Origin: Bacteroides intestinalis DSM 17393
Lineage (GTDB): Bacteria; Bacteroidota; Bacteroidia; Bacteroidales; Bacteroidaceae
Reading direction: 5' to 3'
Assembly: GCF_000172175.1 (NCBI RefSeq)
Contig: NZ_ABJL02000007.1
Span: forward strand, 1,302,001 to 1,366,000
DNA: 64,000 nucleotides
Below the pieces are notes generated by a model. It was not told where the DNA came from and searched no databases. It worked only from the letters and a program-made list of their open reading frames with translations. Position numbers and translations under genes: made by a program. Of the stretch, positions 16,047 to 24,893 are shown in pieces; the stretch's first letter is position 1, and every line of letters starts with the position of its first letter.

Positions 16047-17741
16047 TCATAATGTGTATGCCGCTTCGTGCACATCTGCCACCGCCCGTCCGCTCGGATC
16101 ATTTTTCCCTTGCAACGTCGCATCCCAGGCGAGTGCTTCAGCAGTGGAGCAAGCCACGCTTGGCACACTGGGCACGCTTCGGGCAGCCGACTGACTGGGG
16201 AAGTGTTCCTCGAAAATGCTACGATAGTAATATTCCTCCTTATTCTGTGGCGGATTGATGGGAAACCGTTCGGCAGCATGTTCCATCTGATGGTCGGTCA
16301 CGGCGGCAGAAGTAATGGCCTTCAGTGTATCGATCCAATTGTAACCGACGCCATCGGAGAACTGCTCTTTTTGCCGCCAGGCAACACTCTGAGGCAGCAT
16401 ATCTTGAAAAGCTTCGCGCACAATGCGTTTCTCTACTTCTTTACCCGGACACATCTTGACGGCAGGGCTGAGGCTCATTGCCACATCCAGAAACTCTTTA
16501 TCGAGGAAGGGAACACGACCTTCCACCCCCCAGGCAGCAAGGCTCTTATTGGCACGCAGACAGTCGTATAAGTGCAGTTTGGAGAGCTTACGGATCGTTT
16601 CTTCGTGGAAAGCCTGCGGTGTGGGGGCTTTGTGGAAGTAGAGATAACCCCCGAAAACCTCATCGGCACCTTCACCACTAAGCACCATCTTGATGCCCAT
16701 AGACTTGATGACACGTGCCAACAGGTACATCGGTGTGGAGGCACGCACAGTGGTAACGTCGTATGTTTCGATAAAGTAGATGACATCACGCAAGGCATCG
16801 AGCCCTTCCTGAATGGTATAATTGATTTCATGGTGAACAGTGCCGATGTATTCCGCCACTTCACGGGCTTTAACCAAGTCCGGTGCACCGTGCAGGCCAA
16901 CAGCAAAGGAGTGGAGTTGAGGCCACCAGGCTTCGCTCTGGTTATCGGTTTCAATACGCTTGCGGGCATACTTCTTGGCAATGGCGGAGATGACGGAAGA
17001 GTCGAGCCCACCACTGAGCAGAACACCGTAAGGAACATCGGACATTAACTGACGTTGCACGGCAGCTTCAAGGGAGAGTTTTACGCTGTTGATTTCCGGT
17101 TGGGTAGCCCGGCGGGCGGTGGTGTCATTGGCTTTGACGGCGGCATAATCGGTCCAAGGGCGCTGATACCAACGGTGCATTTTCCCTTCGCGTCCCCAGA
17201 AGTAATGTCCGGGTAGAAAAGGCTCGTAGGCATCACAGAAACCTTCAAGAGCTTTCAGTTCGCTACCGACGTAGATATGTCCCTGGTCGTCACGACCGAT
17301 ATAAAGAGGGATTACCCCGATAGGGTCACGGGCAATCAGGTAATCGTCTGTTTCCTCATCGTAAAGGGCAAAGGCAAAGATACCGTTCAATTCTTCAAGG
17401 AAATGAATGCCTTTATCCTTATATAATGCGAGGATGACTTCACAGTCCGATCCTGTACGGAAAGCATATTTGCCGGCGTAGCGGGAACGGATTTCCCGGT
17501 GATTATAGATCTCACCGTTGACGGCAAGGATTTGCTTGCCATCCGGAGAGTACAAAGGTTGTCCGCCACTTTCCGGATCGACGATGGAAAGACGTTCGTG
17601 AGCCAGGATGGCACTGCCGCCTACATAAATACCACTCCAGTCCGGTCCGCGATGACGGATTTTCTGCGCCATTCGAAGCGCCTTATTTCTCAATTCCTGG
17701 GATTGAGATTTGATATTGAAGATACCTACGATTCCACACAT
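16047..17741 (-). CDS. asnB: Asparagine synthetase B, glutamine-hydrolysing
   Basis: Makes asparagine from aspartate, glutamine and ATP. An N-terminal class II glutaminase has its catalytic Cys at position 2 (MCGIVGIF), exposed after Met removal, and RHRGPD (29-34). The synthetase domain has the PP-loop LSGGLDSS (242-249). The C-terminus SVACSTAEALAWDA and NDPSGRAV matches AsnB of enteric bacteria. 564 residues, full length. It is downstream of gltD on the same strand (47-bp gap containing 7-bp repeats next to its start codon) and may be read from the gltB promoter. Confidence 0.95.
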   Translation of the reverse strand: MCGIVGIFNIKSQSQELRNKALRMAQKIRHRGPDWSGIYVGGSAILAHERLSIVDPESGGQPLYSPDGKQILAVNGEIYNHREIRSRYAGKYAFRTGSDCEVILALYKDKGIHFLEELNGIFAFALYDEETDDYLIARDPIGVIPLYIGRDDQGHIYVGSELKALEGFCDAYEPFLPGHYFWGREGKMHRWYQRPWTDYAAVKANDTTARRATQPEINSVKLSLEAAVQRQLMSDVPYGVLLSGGLDSSVISAIAKKYARKRIETDNQSEAWWPQLHSFAVGLHGAPDLVKAREVAEYIGTVHHEINYTIQEGLDALRDVIYFIETYDVTTVRASTPMYLLARVIKSMGIKMVLSGEGADEVFGGYLYFHKAPTPQAFHEETIRKLSKLHLYDCLRANKSLAAWGVEGRVPFLDKEFLDVAMSLSPAVKMCPGKEVEKRIVREAFQDMLPQSVAWRQKEQFSDGVGYNWIDTLKAITSAAVTDHQMEHAAERFPINPPQNKEEYYYRSIFEEHFPSQSAARSVPSVPSVACSTAEALAWDATLQGKNDPSGRAVADVHEAAYTL

Positions 17742-17745
17742 GATG

Positions 17746-17773
17746 ATTAATTATTAATTATAAATTATGAATT
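17746..17773. repeat. Four 7-bp units next to the asnB start codon
   Basis: ATTAATT, ATTAATT, ATAAATT and ATGAATT in tandem, starting 4 bp before the asnB ATG. The units resemble the arms of the element at 7429, but there is no inverted partner or core here, so this is a half-array. Confidence 0.5.
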
Positions 17774-17788
17774 GTGGTGGATGACTTT

Positions 17789-19144
17789 TTATCTGCGTCC
17801 TTCGCCCCCCAAAAAAAACTCTGAAACTCGTTGCGCTACTCTCCGTCCGTCCGCAAGTGCATGCACCACAAGGCTGGCACCACGTGCCGCATCACCTGCC
17901 ACGAACACATTTTCCGGAAATTCAGGCTGTTCCGGTTTCAGGAAGCCCATGGCCAGAAGTACCATATCGGCGTCTATCACTTCCTTCTTTCCGGTAGGCT
18001 TCATGGTAGGGCGTCCACCATCCTGAACCGGAATCCATTCCACTTCTTCCACCTCTACACCGCAGACTTTTCCATTCTTGCCAATAAACTGATTGGATGC
18101 CAGCGACCAGCGGCGCGTGCAACCTTCTTCGTGACTTGAAGTCGTCTTCAGCACAATGGGCCATTGCGGCCAAGGAGTAGCGTCATTGTGACCTACGGGA
18201 GGCTGTGGCATGATCTCAATCTGTGTTACACTCACGGCTCCCTGGCGGATGCTCGTACCGATACAATCCGATCCTGTATCACCGCCACCGATGACGAGAA
18301 CCCGTTTGCCTTTGGCATTTACCAGACGGTCTTTCGGGAACGTTTCTCCATCGAGAATCTGATTTTGCTGGGACAGCATTTCAAGGGCAAGATAAATACC
18401 TTTCAGTTCGCGTCCGGGAATGTTGAGGTCGCGTGCCTGCGGTGTCCCGGTGCAGATGCAGTAGGCATCAAAGCCGGCAGGGAGTTTCTGTACATCTACC
18501 GTTACGCCCATTTCGAACTTGATGCCTTCGGCTTCAAGTACTCCCATCCGGCGGTCGATTACTGCTTTATCGAGTTTAAAATTAGGAATACCATAGCGTA
18601 GTAATCCGCCGGGCATGGGTTTGCTGTCAAAAAGGGTTACTTCATAGCCTTTAGCATTCAGCCGGCAGGCGGCGGAGAGTCCCGCAGGACCTGCACCGAT
18701 AATGGCAACCCGCTTTCCATTACGTTCGGGCTGAATGGGCACGATGTAACCTTCGCGAAAAGCCGCTTCGGCAATAGCTGCCTCGTTTTCACGAATGGTG
18801 ACAGGCTCATCGCACGAAAGCTTCAGTACGCACGACTTTTCGCAAAGTGCCGGACAGATGCGTCCGGTAAATTCGGGGAAGTCGTTTGTGGCGGCGAGCA
18901 CTTCGTATGCTTCACGCCATTTACCTTTATAAAGTGCATCCTGAAATTCTGGCTGTTTATTGCCTAATGGGCACGCCCAGTGACAGAAGGGTACACCGCA
19001 ATCCATGCAACGTGATGCCTGGAGTTTGCGTTCGTGACTGTTTAAAGTTTGCTCCACCTGACTGAAGTCGGTGATACGTTCGTGGACAGGACGGTATCCC
19101 GCTTCCTGTCGTGGTATGTTTAAGAATGCTTTTGGATTTCCCAT
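17789..19144 (-). CDS. gltD: Glutamate synthase small subunit (or homologous NADPH oxidoreductase)
   Basis: Delivers electrons from NAD(P)H through FAD to GltB, which makes glutamate from 2-oxoglutarate and glutamine. Cysteines for two [4Fe-4S] clusters are near the N-terminus: Cys46, 49, 54 and 58, and Cys97, 101 and 105. The FAD site GAGPAG is at 150-155, followed by a second nucleotide-binding motif VLVIGGGDTGSD and the C-terminal VFVAGDAARGASLVV. 451 residues, full length. It lies 94 bp downstream of gltB on the same strand, the usual GOGAT pairing. Confidence 0.95.
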   Translation of the reverse strand: MGNPKAFLNIPRQEAGYRPVHERITDFSQVEQTLNSHERKLQASRCMDCGVPFCHWACPLGNKQPEFQDALYKGKWREAYEVLAATNDFPEFTGRICPALCEKSCVLKLSCDEPVTIRENEAAIAEAAFREGYIVPIQPERNGKRVAIIGAGPAGLSAACRLNAKGYEVTLFDSKPMPGGLLRYGIPNFKLDKAVIDRRMGVLEAEGIKFEMGVTVDVQKLPAGFDAYCICTGTPQARDLNIPGRELKGIYLALEMLSQQNQILDGETFPKDRLVNAKGKRVLVIGGGDTGSDCIGTSIRQGAVSVTQIEIMPQPPVGHNDATPWPQWPIVLKTTSSHEEGCTRRWSLASNQFIGKNGKVCGVEVEEVEWIPVQDGGRPTMKPTGKKEVIDADMVLLAMGFLKPEQPEFPENVFVAGDAARGASLVVHALADGRRVAQRVSEFFLGGEGRR

Positions 19145-19220
19145 TATACTATTCTTTAGTTTGACTAAGTAAATGTTTGTAATTAGTTTGTTTGCATAAT
19201 TAAGTAGGCGACTAAACAGT

Positions 19221-19241
19221 AATTGTCAACTGTCAATTCTA
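19221..19241. repeat. 7-bp units AATTGTC/AACTGTC at the gltB stop
   Basis: Two full 7-bp units and part of a third, AATT, abut the gltB stop codon (19239-19241). The unit is the same as in the carA element at 29305. A half-array without core. Confidence 0.45.
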
Positions 19242-22200
19242 ATAATCTCTCTGCATCTCTGCAATCTTCTGTTGCAGTTTCCGCATTTGCTCCTCTTGCA
19301 ACACCTTTTTGTACTCGATGGGGACTATCTGGATAAACTCATCCACATATCGGTTCCAGTCATCAAGCATGATGCGTGCCAAGTTGGAGCCTGTATAGAG
19401 GTAGTGCTGACGAATGAGTTCGTGCAATTCCTTACGATAGGATGCTTCTTCTATGAGGCTTAGTTCCACCATTTCCATATTGCAGAAATAATCGAAGTTT
19501 CCATCCTTATTCCACACGTATGCTACACCGCCCGACATACCGGCTGCGAAGTTACGCCCTGTTGAACCGAGGACTACCACACGACCGCCCGTCATGTACT
19601 CGCAACAATGATCGCCTACACCCTCTACAACGGCAATGGCACCGGAATTACGGACAGCGAAACGCTCGCCTACGCGCCCATTGATGTAAACTTCACCACT
19701 GGTTGCGCCATAGAGCAAGGTATTTCCTGCAATCGTATTCTTCTCGGCCTGGAAGTTAGAGCGTACCGGAGGCAACACAGCAATCCGTCCGCCCGAAAGA
19801 CCTTTGCCGAGGTAATCGTTCGCTTCACCTTCCAGTTTGAAGTTGACACCCGGTACAAGGAATGCACCGAAACTTTGTCCTGCAGAACCTTTGAACTTTA
19901 CGTTCAACGTATGTTCCGGCAGTCCCGCTTCACCGTACTTCGCGGCAATGGTGCCCGAAAGCATGGCTCCGCAAGCACGATCTGTATTGGCAATCGTATA
20001 TTCCAGTGAGATTTCTTTCTGGTTTTCCAGAGCTTCAGTAGCGGCATGCAGCATCTCAACGTCTTTTACGTGGTCGATGCCATGTTGCTGGTCGATGGTG
20101 TGACGGATGGCTGCACCATTATCAACGCGTGCCAGTATTTGGTCGAAAGTAATCAGGGATTGCTTAGGGGATTCGTTTTCTGACTTGCGGATAATAAGAT
20201 CCGTGCGTCCGATGATGTCATCCATACGTTCCACACCGATTTCGGCGAGATACTCCCGCACTTCCTGTGCCAGGAAAGTGAAGAAGTTCACCAGGTATTC
20301 GCTACGTCCGTGGAAGCGTCGGCGAAGTTCCTCATTTTGCGTCGCCACACCTACAGGGCAGGTATTCTGGTGGCATTTACGCATCATGACGCAGCCCAGT
20401 ACAATCAAAGCGCTGGTTGCAAAACCGAACTCTTCGGCACCCAGCATCGCCATCAGTACGATGTCACGACCGGTTTTCAGTTGTCCGTCCACTTGCAGCA
20501 TCACTTGCCCGCGCAGACCGTTCAGTACAAGGGTCTGTTGCGTTTCACTCAGTCCCAGTTCAGGAGAGATACCGGCATAGCGGATACTGGAGGCAGGAGA
20601 AGCCCCCGTGCCTCCTTCCGCACCGGAGATGACAATAAGGTCGGCTTTTGCTTTGGCCACTCCGGCTGCAATGGTTCCTACGCCGCTTTCGGCTACCAGT
20701 TTCACACTGATCTTGGCACGGGGATTTACATTCTTCAGGTCGAAGATTAACTGTGCCAAGTCCTCAATAGAATAAATGTCGTGATGGGGCGGGGGAGAAA
20801 TCAATGAAATGCCGGGAATGGAGTGACGTGTTTTAGCAATCACCTGATCTACTTTAAAGCCCGGCAACTGACCGCCTTCACCCGGTTTGGCCCCTTGTGC
20901 CACTTTGATTTGTATTTCATCGGCGTTCACCAGATACTCCGTTGTTACGCCGAAACGTCCCGAAGCCACCTGCTTGATGGCACTACGCAGACTGGTTCCG
21001 TCTTCGCGGGGCGTAAAGCGTGCGCTGTCTTCGCCTCCCTCACCTGTGTTGCTGCGTCCGTGAATCCGGTTCATGGCAATGGCCATTGCCTCATGCGCTT
21101 CTTTGCTGATAGACCCATAACTCATGGCACCCGTCACAAAGCGGTGCATGATGCTTTCTACCGGTTCAACCTTATCTATAGAAATGGGGGCACGGCGGAA
21201 ATCCAGGAAGTCGCGCAGGAAGATAGGCGCTTCTTTTCCATCTACCAGACTGGTGAATTCTTTGAATTTCTTATAGCTGCCCAAGCGTGTGGCGAGTTGT
21301 AAGGTAGAAATGGTTTCCGGATTCCAGGCATGTTTTTCTCCGTCTTTACGGAAAGCATACAAACCGTTGTTGGGGAGTAATCCGTCTACCTGTGCGGCAA
21401 AGCCTGCATCGTGGAATGCTATTGCATCGTGTGCCACTTCATCCAGCCGGATACCGCCTATAGTGGATCTCAACCCGCCGAAATAAGCATTGCTGAGCTC
21501 TTCACTCAAACCTACGGCTTCGAATATTTTCGCTCCCCGATACGAGCGGATGGTACTGATACCCATTTTACTCATAATCTTGAACAGTCCCTTGCAGATG
21601 GCTTTGATATATTTCTTTTCGGCAGTGGCATAATCCAACTGGATTTCTTCCTTCGCCACCAGCTTGTCGATCACGGCGAATGCCATGTAAGGGTTCAGGG
21701 CGCTGGCGCCAAATCCCAGTAATAGGGCTGCGTGCATCACCTCGCGTATTTCGCCGCTTTCCACTACCAATGCCGTCTGTACGCGTTTTCCTACCGAAAT
21801 CAGGTGGTGGTGCACTGCGCTTACTGCCAGCAGGGAGGGGATAGCCGCATGAGTGGCATCCACATCACGGTCGCTTAGTACAATGTAGTTCACCCCTTCG
21901 CTGACGGACTCTTCCGCTTGCTTGCAAAGTGCTGTGAGTGCTTCCTGCAATCCGGCACGCCCCTTTGCCACTTCAAACAGCAAGGGTAGTTTCACCGTTT
22001 TGAAACCTTTGTAGCGGATGTTGCAAAGAATATCCAGTTGTGCATTGCTCAGGATGGGATGGTTGAGGCGCACCATCTTGCAATGGCTTTCGCTGGGTGT
22101 CAGGATGTTCATGCCCACGGCGCCGATATATTCCGTCAGTGACATTACCAGTTCCTCGCGTATAGGGTCGATAGGCGGATTGGTGACTTGTGCAAACTGC

Positions 22201-23813
22201 TGGCGGAAGTAGTTGTACAGCAGTTGCGGCTTATCCGAAAGCACGGCAAGCGGCGTATCATTCCCCATTGAGTTGATAGGCTCGGCACCTGTGGTACACA
22301 TCGGAACGATGAGCCGCTCCACATCTTCCTTGGAATAGCCGAAGGTGCGCAGCATCCTCTCGTAATCGGGCACAGTGTGCGCTACCTTACGGCCGCTTTT
22401 CAGCTCATCCAGTTCGATGCGGTTTGTTGCCAGCCAACTACGGTAAGGCTTGGCTTCGGCCAACTGTTTTTTCAATTCCCCGTCGTAGTAGATTTCGCCT
22501 TTTTCGGTATCTACCAGTAGTATCTTACCCGGTTGCAGGCGTCCTTTCTCTTTGATGTCTCCCGGTTCGAAATCCATCACGCCCACTTCGCTGGCAACTA
22601 CCATCATGTCGTTGTGCGTAATTAAATAACGTGCAGGACGCAGTCCGTTACGGTCGAGCATACCGCCTGCAAAACGCCCGTCGCTGAACAGCAAGGCAGC
22701 AGGGCCATCCCATGGTTCCATCAGGATGGAATGGTATTCATAGAATGCTTTCAGGTCTTCGCTGATGGGGTTCTTTTCATTGAAAGATTCCGGCACCAGC
22801 ATGGCCATGGCGTGCGGCAGGCTGAGACCTGACATAACGAGGAATTCCAATACATTGTCCAGTGAGGCACTGTCGCTCATTCCCGGCTGAATGATAGGGC
22901 GTATCTCTCTGATGTCGCCCAGGACGGGAGAGGAGAGCACACTTTCGCGGGCTTCCATCCAACCCCGGTTACCGCGGATGGTATTGATTTCGCCGTTGTG
23001 CGCCAAGAGGCGGAACGGTTGTGCCAGTCCCCAGGTAGGGAAGGTGTTAGTGCTAAAGCGGGAGTGCACCAGTGCTATGCCGCTGGTGAAGTAGGGGTTT
23101 GTCAGATCGGGGAAGTAGCCTCGCAGTTGCAGTGAAGAGAGCATACCTTTATAGATGATGTTCTTCGTGGATAGGGAGACAACGTAGAAATCCTCGCGCG
23201 TGGCAATATCCGATTTGCGTACTTTGTTTTCTATTCTTTTTCTTATGAGATAGAGTTTACGGTCGGCTGTCTCGCTTTCCGTAAATCCGGTGATGAAAAT
23301 CTGTTTGATATCCGGTTCGTTGGCAAGTGCCGATTCTCCCAGAATTTCTGGACAAGTGGGCACATTGCGCAGGTGCATCAATGTCAATCCTTCTTTTTCA
23401 ATCTCTTCGATGATAATACTTAAGATAGCACCTTGGTCTTTCTCGTCTTTCGGCAGAAAGAGAAGACCTGTACCGTATTTCCCTTTTTCGGGGACAGGAA
23501 TACCCTGCAAAAGAATAAACTCATGCGGGATTTGCAGCAGGATGCCGGCACCGTCTCCGGTTTTGTTATCCGCACCTTCGGCACCCCGGTGACGCATGTT
23601 CTCCAACACCTTCAATGCAGACTCTACCAGTTCGTGTGACTTGCCTCCATGTATGTTCACTAACATACCGACACCACAAGCGTCATGCTCGTTCTCTGCA
23701 TCATACAAGCCCAACTGCCTGGGCTGTCGTTGATATACAGGATGTTGGCTTTCTTCCTTTCCCTGTTGTCCGGCTTTTCTCTTTGTTTCGTTGTTAAAAA
23801 GTTCTTCTTTCAT
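19239..23813 (-). CDS. gltB: Glutamate synthase large subunit
   Basis: A 1524-residue large subunit of bacterial GOGAT. It begins with an unusually long propeptide of 45 residues; maturation would expose Cys46 (in EHDACGVGM) as the glutaminase nucleophile. The FMN-domain segment GGTGASPASSIRYAG and the [3Fe-4S] cysteines in CVMMRKCHQNTCPVGV are clear, followed by the C-terminal GXGXG-type beta-helix. It precedes gltD. A TACTTTTG -7 box lies 57 bp upstream, in a 1.08-kb spacer shared with divergent glmS. Confidence 0.97.
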   Translation of the reverse strand: MKEELFNNETKRKAGQQGKEESQHPVYQRQPRQLGLYDAENEHDACGVGMLVNIHGGKSHELVESALKVLENMRHRGAEGADNKTGDGAGILLQIPHEFILLQGIPVPEKGKYGTGLLFLPKDEKDQGAILSIIIEEIEKEGLTLMHLRNVPTCPEILGESALANEPDIKQIFITGFTESETADRKLYLIRKRIENKVRKSDIATREDFYVVSLSTKNIIYKGMLSSLQLRGYFPDLTNPYFTSGIALVHSRFSTNTFPTWGLAQPFRLLAHNGEINTIRGNRGWMEARESVLSSPVLGDIREIRPIIQPGMSDSASLDNVLEFLVMSGLSLPHAMAMLVPESFNEKNPISEDLKAFYEYHSILMEPWDGPAALLFSDGRFAGGMLDRNGLRPARYLITHNDMMVVASEVGVMDFEPGDIKEKGRLQPGKILLVDTEKGEIYYDGELKKQLAEAKPYRSWLATNRIELDELKSGRKVAHTVPDYERMLRTFGYSKEDVERLIVPMCTTGAEPINSMGNDTPLAVLSDKPQLLYNYFRQQFAQVTNPPIDPIREELVMSLTEYIGAVGMNILTPSESHCKMVRLNHPILSNAQLDILCNIRYKGFKTVKLPLLFEVAKGRAGLQEALTALCKQAEESVSEGVNYIVLSDRDVDATHAAIPSLLAVSAVHHHLISVGKRVQTALVVESGEIREVMHAALLLGFGASALNPYMAFAVIDKLVAKEEIQLDYATAEKKYIKAICKGLFKIMSKMGISTIRSYRGAKIFEAVGLSEELSNAYFGGLRSTIGGIRLDEVAHDAIAFHDAGFAAQVDGLLPNNGLYAFRKDGEKHAWNPETISTLQLATRLGSYKKFKEFTSLVDGKEAPIFLRDFLDFRRAPISIDKVEPVESIMHRFVTGAMSYGSISKEAHEAMAIAMNRIHGRSNTGEGGEDSARFTPREDGTSLRSAIKQVASGRFGVTTEYLVNADEIQIKVAQGAKPGEGGQLPGFKVDQVIAKTRHSIPGISLISPPPHHDIYSIEDLAQLIFDLKNVNPRAKISVKLVAESGVGTIAAGVAKAKADLIVISGAEGGTGASPASSIRYAGISPELGLSETQQTLVLNGLRGQVMLQVDGQLKTGRDIVLMAMLGAEEFGFATSALIVLGCVMMRKCHQNTCPVGVATQNEELRRRFHGRSEYLVNFFTFLAQEVREYLAEIGVERMDDIIGRTDLIIRKSENESPKQSLITFDQILARVDNGAAIRHTIDQQHGIDHVKDVEMLHAATEALENQKEISLEYTIANTDRACGAMLSGTIAAKYGEAGLPEHTLNVKFKGSAGQSFGAFLVPGVNFKLEGEANDYLGKGLSGGRIAVLPPVRSNFQAEKNTIAGNTLLYGATSGEVYINGRVGERFAVRNSGAIAVVEGVGDHCCEYMTGGRVVVLGSTGRNFAAGMSGGVAYVWNKDGNFDYFCNMEMVELSLIEEASYRKELHELIRQHYLYTGSNLARIMLDDWNRYVDEFIQIVPIEYKKVLQEEQMRKLQQKIAEMQRDY

Positions 23814-23870
23814 CTTTTTAAGTTTACTTTATTCTGTAGCAATACCCATTATTGCTGTCAAAATGTTTGG

Positions 23871-23878
23871 CAAAAGTA
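23871..23878 (-). promoter_or_regulatory. -7 promoter box for gltB-gltD(-asnB)
   Basis: TACTTTTG on the minus strand, matching TAnnTTTG, 57 bp before the gltB start. Confidence 0.6.
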
Positions 23879-23947
23879 TTAATTTAATTTCAAATTGGTA
23901 TTATAATGCTTGTTTTTGTGACTTGCAAAATATCTGTTTATTGGAAC

Positions 23948-24025
23948 TGTGTTTTAGATTGAAATAAAATACGTGCTTTTGTGTTTTAGATTGAAATAAA
24001 ATATATGCTTTGTGTTTTATATTGC
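23948..24025. repeat. 31/32-bp tandem repeat in the gltB-glmS spacer
   Basis: Two nearly identical copies of a unit starting TGTGTTTTAGATTG and ending near GTGCTTT/ATGCTTT begin at 23948 and 23980. A third, partial copy begins at 24011. They are AT-rich and lie just upstream of the gltB promoter. No reading frame is supported. Confidence 0.7.
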
Positions 24026-24052
24026 AAGTATGCCTTTCTCTCGTTCGAGAAA

Positions 24053-24085
24053 TTGTCATATTGCCATAATGCCAAATAGCCAAAG
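24053..24085. repeat. Left arm of a long-range inverted repeat (8-bp units)
   Basis: Units TTGTCATA, TTGCCATA, ATGCCAAA, TAGCCAAA in phase. The reverse complement matches 24611-24643 at about 28 of 33 positions. The two arms enclose about 525 bp of other repeats. Confidence 0.65.
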
Positions 24086-24130
24086 AGGAAGTGCATGACA
24101 TTTTTTTCGTTTCGTCCTTGTCCGGATATA

Positions 24131-24248
24131 ACCAAGTCCGTACCAACTCCGTGTCAAGTCCATACCAACTCCGTACCAAGTTCGTTCCTATAGATACGGA
24201 GATGGTACGGACTTGATACAGTGTTGATATGGGTTTAACATGGATTTA
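24131..24248. repeat. 5+5 inverted array of 11-bp units
   Basis: Five 11-bp units of the form ACCAASTCCGT run from 24131 to 24185. An 8-bp spacer (TCCTATAG) follows, then five inverted units (ATACGGAGATG, GTACGGACTTG, ATACAGTGTTG, ATATGGGTTTA, ACATGGATTTA) to 24248. Similarity to the consensus falls with distance from the centre on the right. The 11-bp pitch is about one helical turn. Confidence 0.8.
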
Positions 24249-24302
24249 GTCTCTTTACCCGTTGGTGGAATTAACTTCTTTCTGCTGGGATATGAATAAA
24301 AT

Positions 24303-24383
24303 GTGATAAGGTGATAAGGTGGTAGTGGGATAACATTCTGTGATATATAGCGCAGCCACTTTATCACATTATCACCTTATCAC
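24303..24383. repeat. Palindromic iterated element with GCGCAGC core (8-bp units)
   Basis: Left units GTGATAAG, GTGATAAG and GTGGTAGT, then GGGATAACATTCTGTGATAT, the core AGCGCAGC (24349-24356), and inverted units CACTTTAT, CACATTAT, CACCTTAT, CAC. Homologous to the reverse complement of the element at 11007. Confidence 0.8.
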
Positions 24384-24409
24384 TCTTTTATTCCTTTTTG
24401 TAGGGTTAT

Positions 24410-24515
24410 GAATCAAACAGATGATTATTGCGCAACTCAAGGCTGAAAGGCTTAGGCTACGCTAAATTATCATTTGATTCCTTTTTTTCTTCTAATGAGC
24501 TAATTTATTTAGCTC
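24410..24515. repeat. Two further hairpins in the gltB-glmS spacer
   Basis: GAATCAAA (24410) pairs with TTTGATTC (24473), with ATGATTATT / AATTATCAT inside, forming an imperfect stem around TTGCGCAACTC. A second small stem, GAGCTAA (24497) / TTTAGCTC (24508), follows. Role unknown. Confidence 0.5.
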
Positions 24516-24610
24516 AACAGCGGATGGGGTGAATTTCACTTTCAACCGATGTTTGTTATGAATTAATTCCGCCAACGGGTTCTCTTTATCTTATTAGTCA
24601 TTTCCTTTGG

Positions 24611-24643
24611 CTTTGGCTATTTGGCTATTTGGCAATTTGGCAA
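24611..24643. repeat. Right arm of the long-range inverted repeat (8-bp units)
   Basis: CTTTGGCT, ATTTGGCT, ATTTGGCA, ATTTGGCA and a final A: the inverted partner of 24053-24085. The remaining 220 bp to glmS are AT-rich and hold only the glmS promoter. Confidence 0.65.
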
Positions 24644-24859
24644 CGTTGAAAAACGGCACTCTTTGCCGGATTAGAAGATTTTTCCGCTATCTCCTTTCAA
24701 TATAATACTAAAATTCTACTGCTTGCTTTGAGATTATAAAATTGTTCCTTTTGCTTTCATAAGTTTGTTTTCTTTAACTTTTTGACAAGAAAACATCTTT
24801 TTTCTATTCTTTTGATAAATAAATAGGTAAAACATTAACTTTATGTTCTCGGGTTTTTA

Positions 24860-24867
24860 TATCTTTG
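24860..24867 (+). promoter_or_regulatory. -7 promoter box for glmS
   Basis: TATCTTTG, a full match to TAnnTTTG, 26 bp before the glmS ATG at 24894. It leaves a leader of only about 20 nt. Confidence 0.65.
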
Positions 24868-24893
24868 CAGCGCAAAATCAAATATTAATTAGT

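Larger units (their letters stand above)
24257..24580. repeat. Nested inverted repeat pair 24257-24274 / 24563-24580
   Basis: ACCCGTTGGTGGAATTAA at 24257 is the reverse complement of TTAATTCCGCCAACGGGT at 24563, with one mismatch in 18. The pair encloses the elements at 24303 and 24410 and is itself enclosed by the 24053/24611 pair. Confidence 0.75.

Noticed and set aside
24131..24248. CRISPR array in the gltB-glmS spacer
   Set aside because: The repeats are 11 bp with no spacers between them and switch orientation midway; no cas genes are present.
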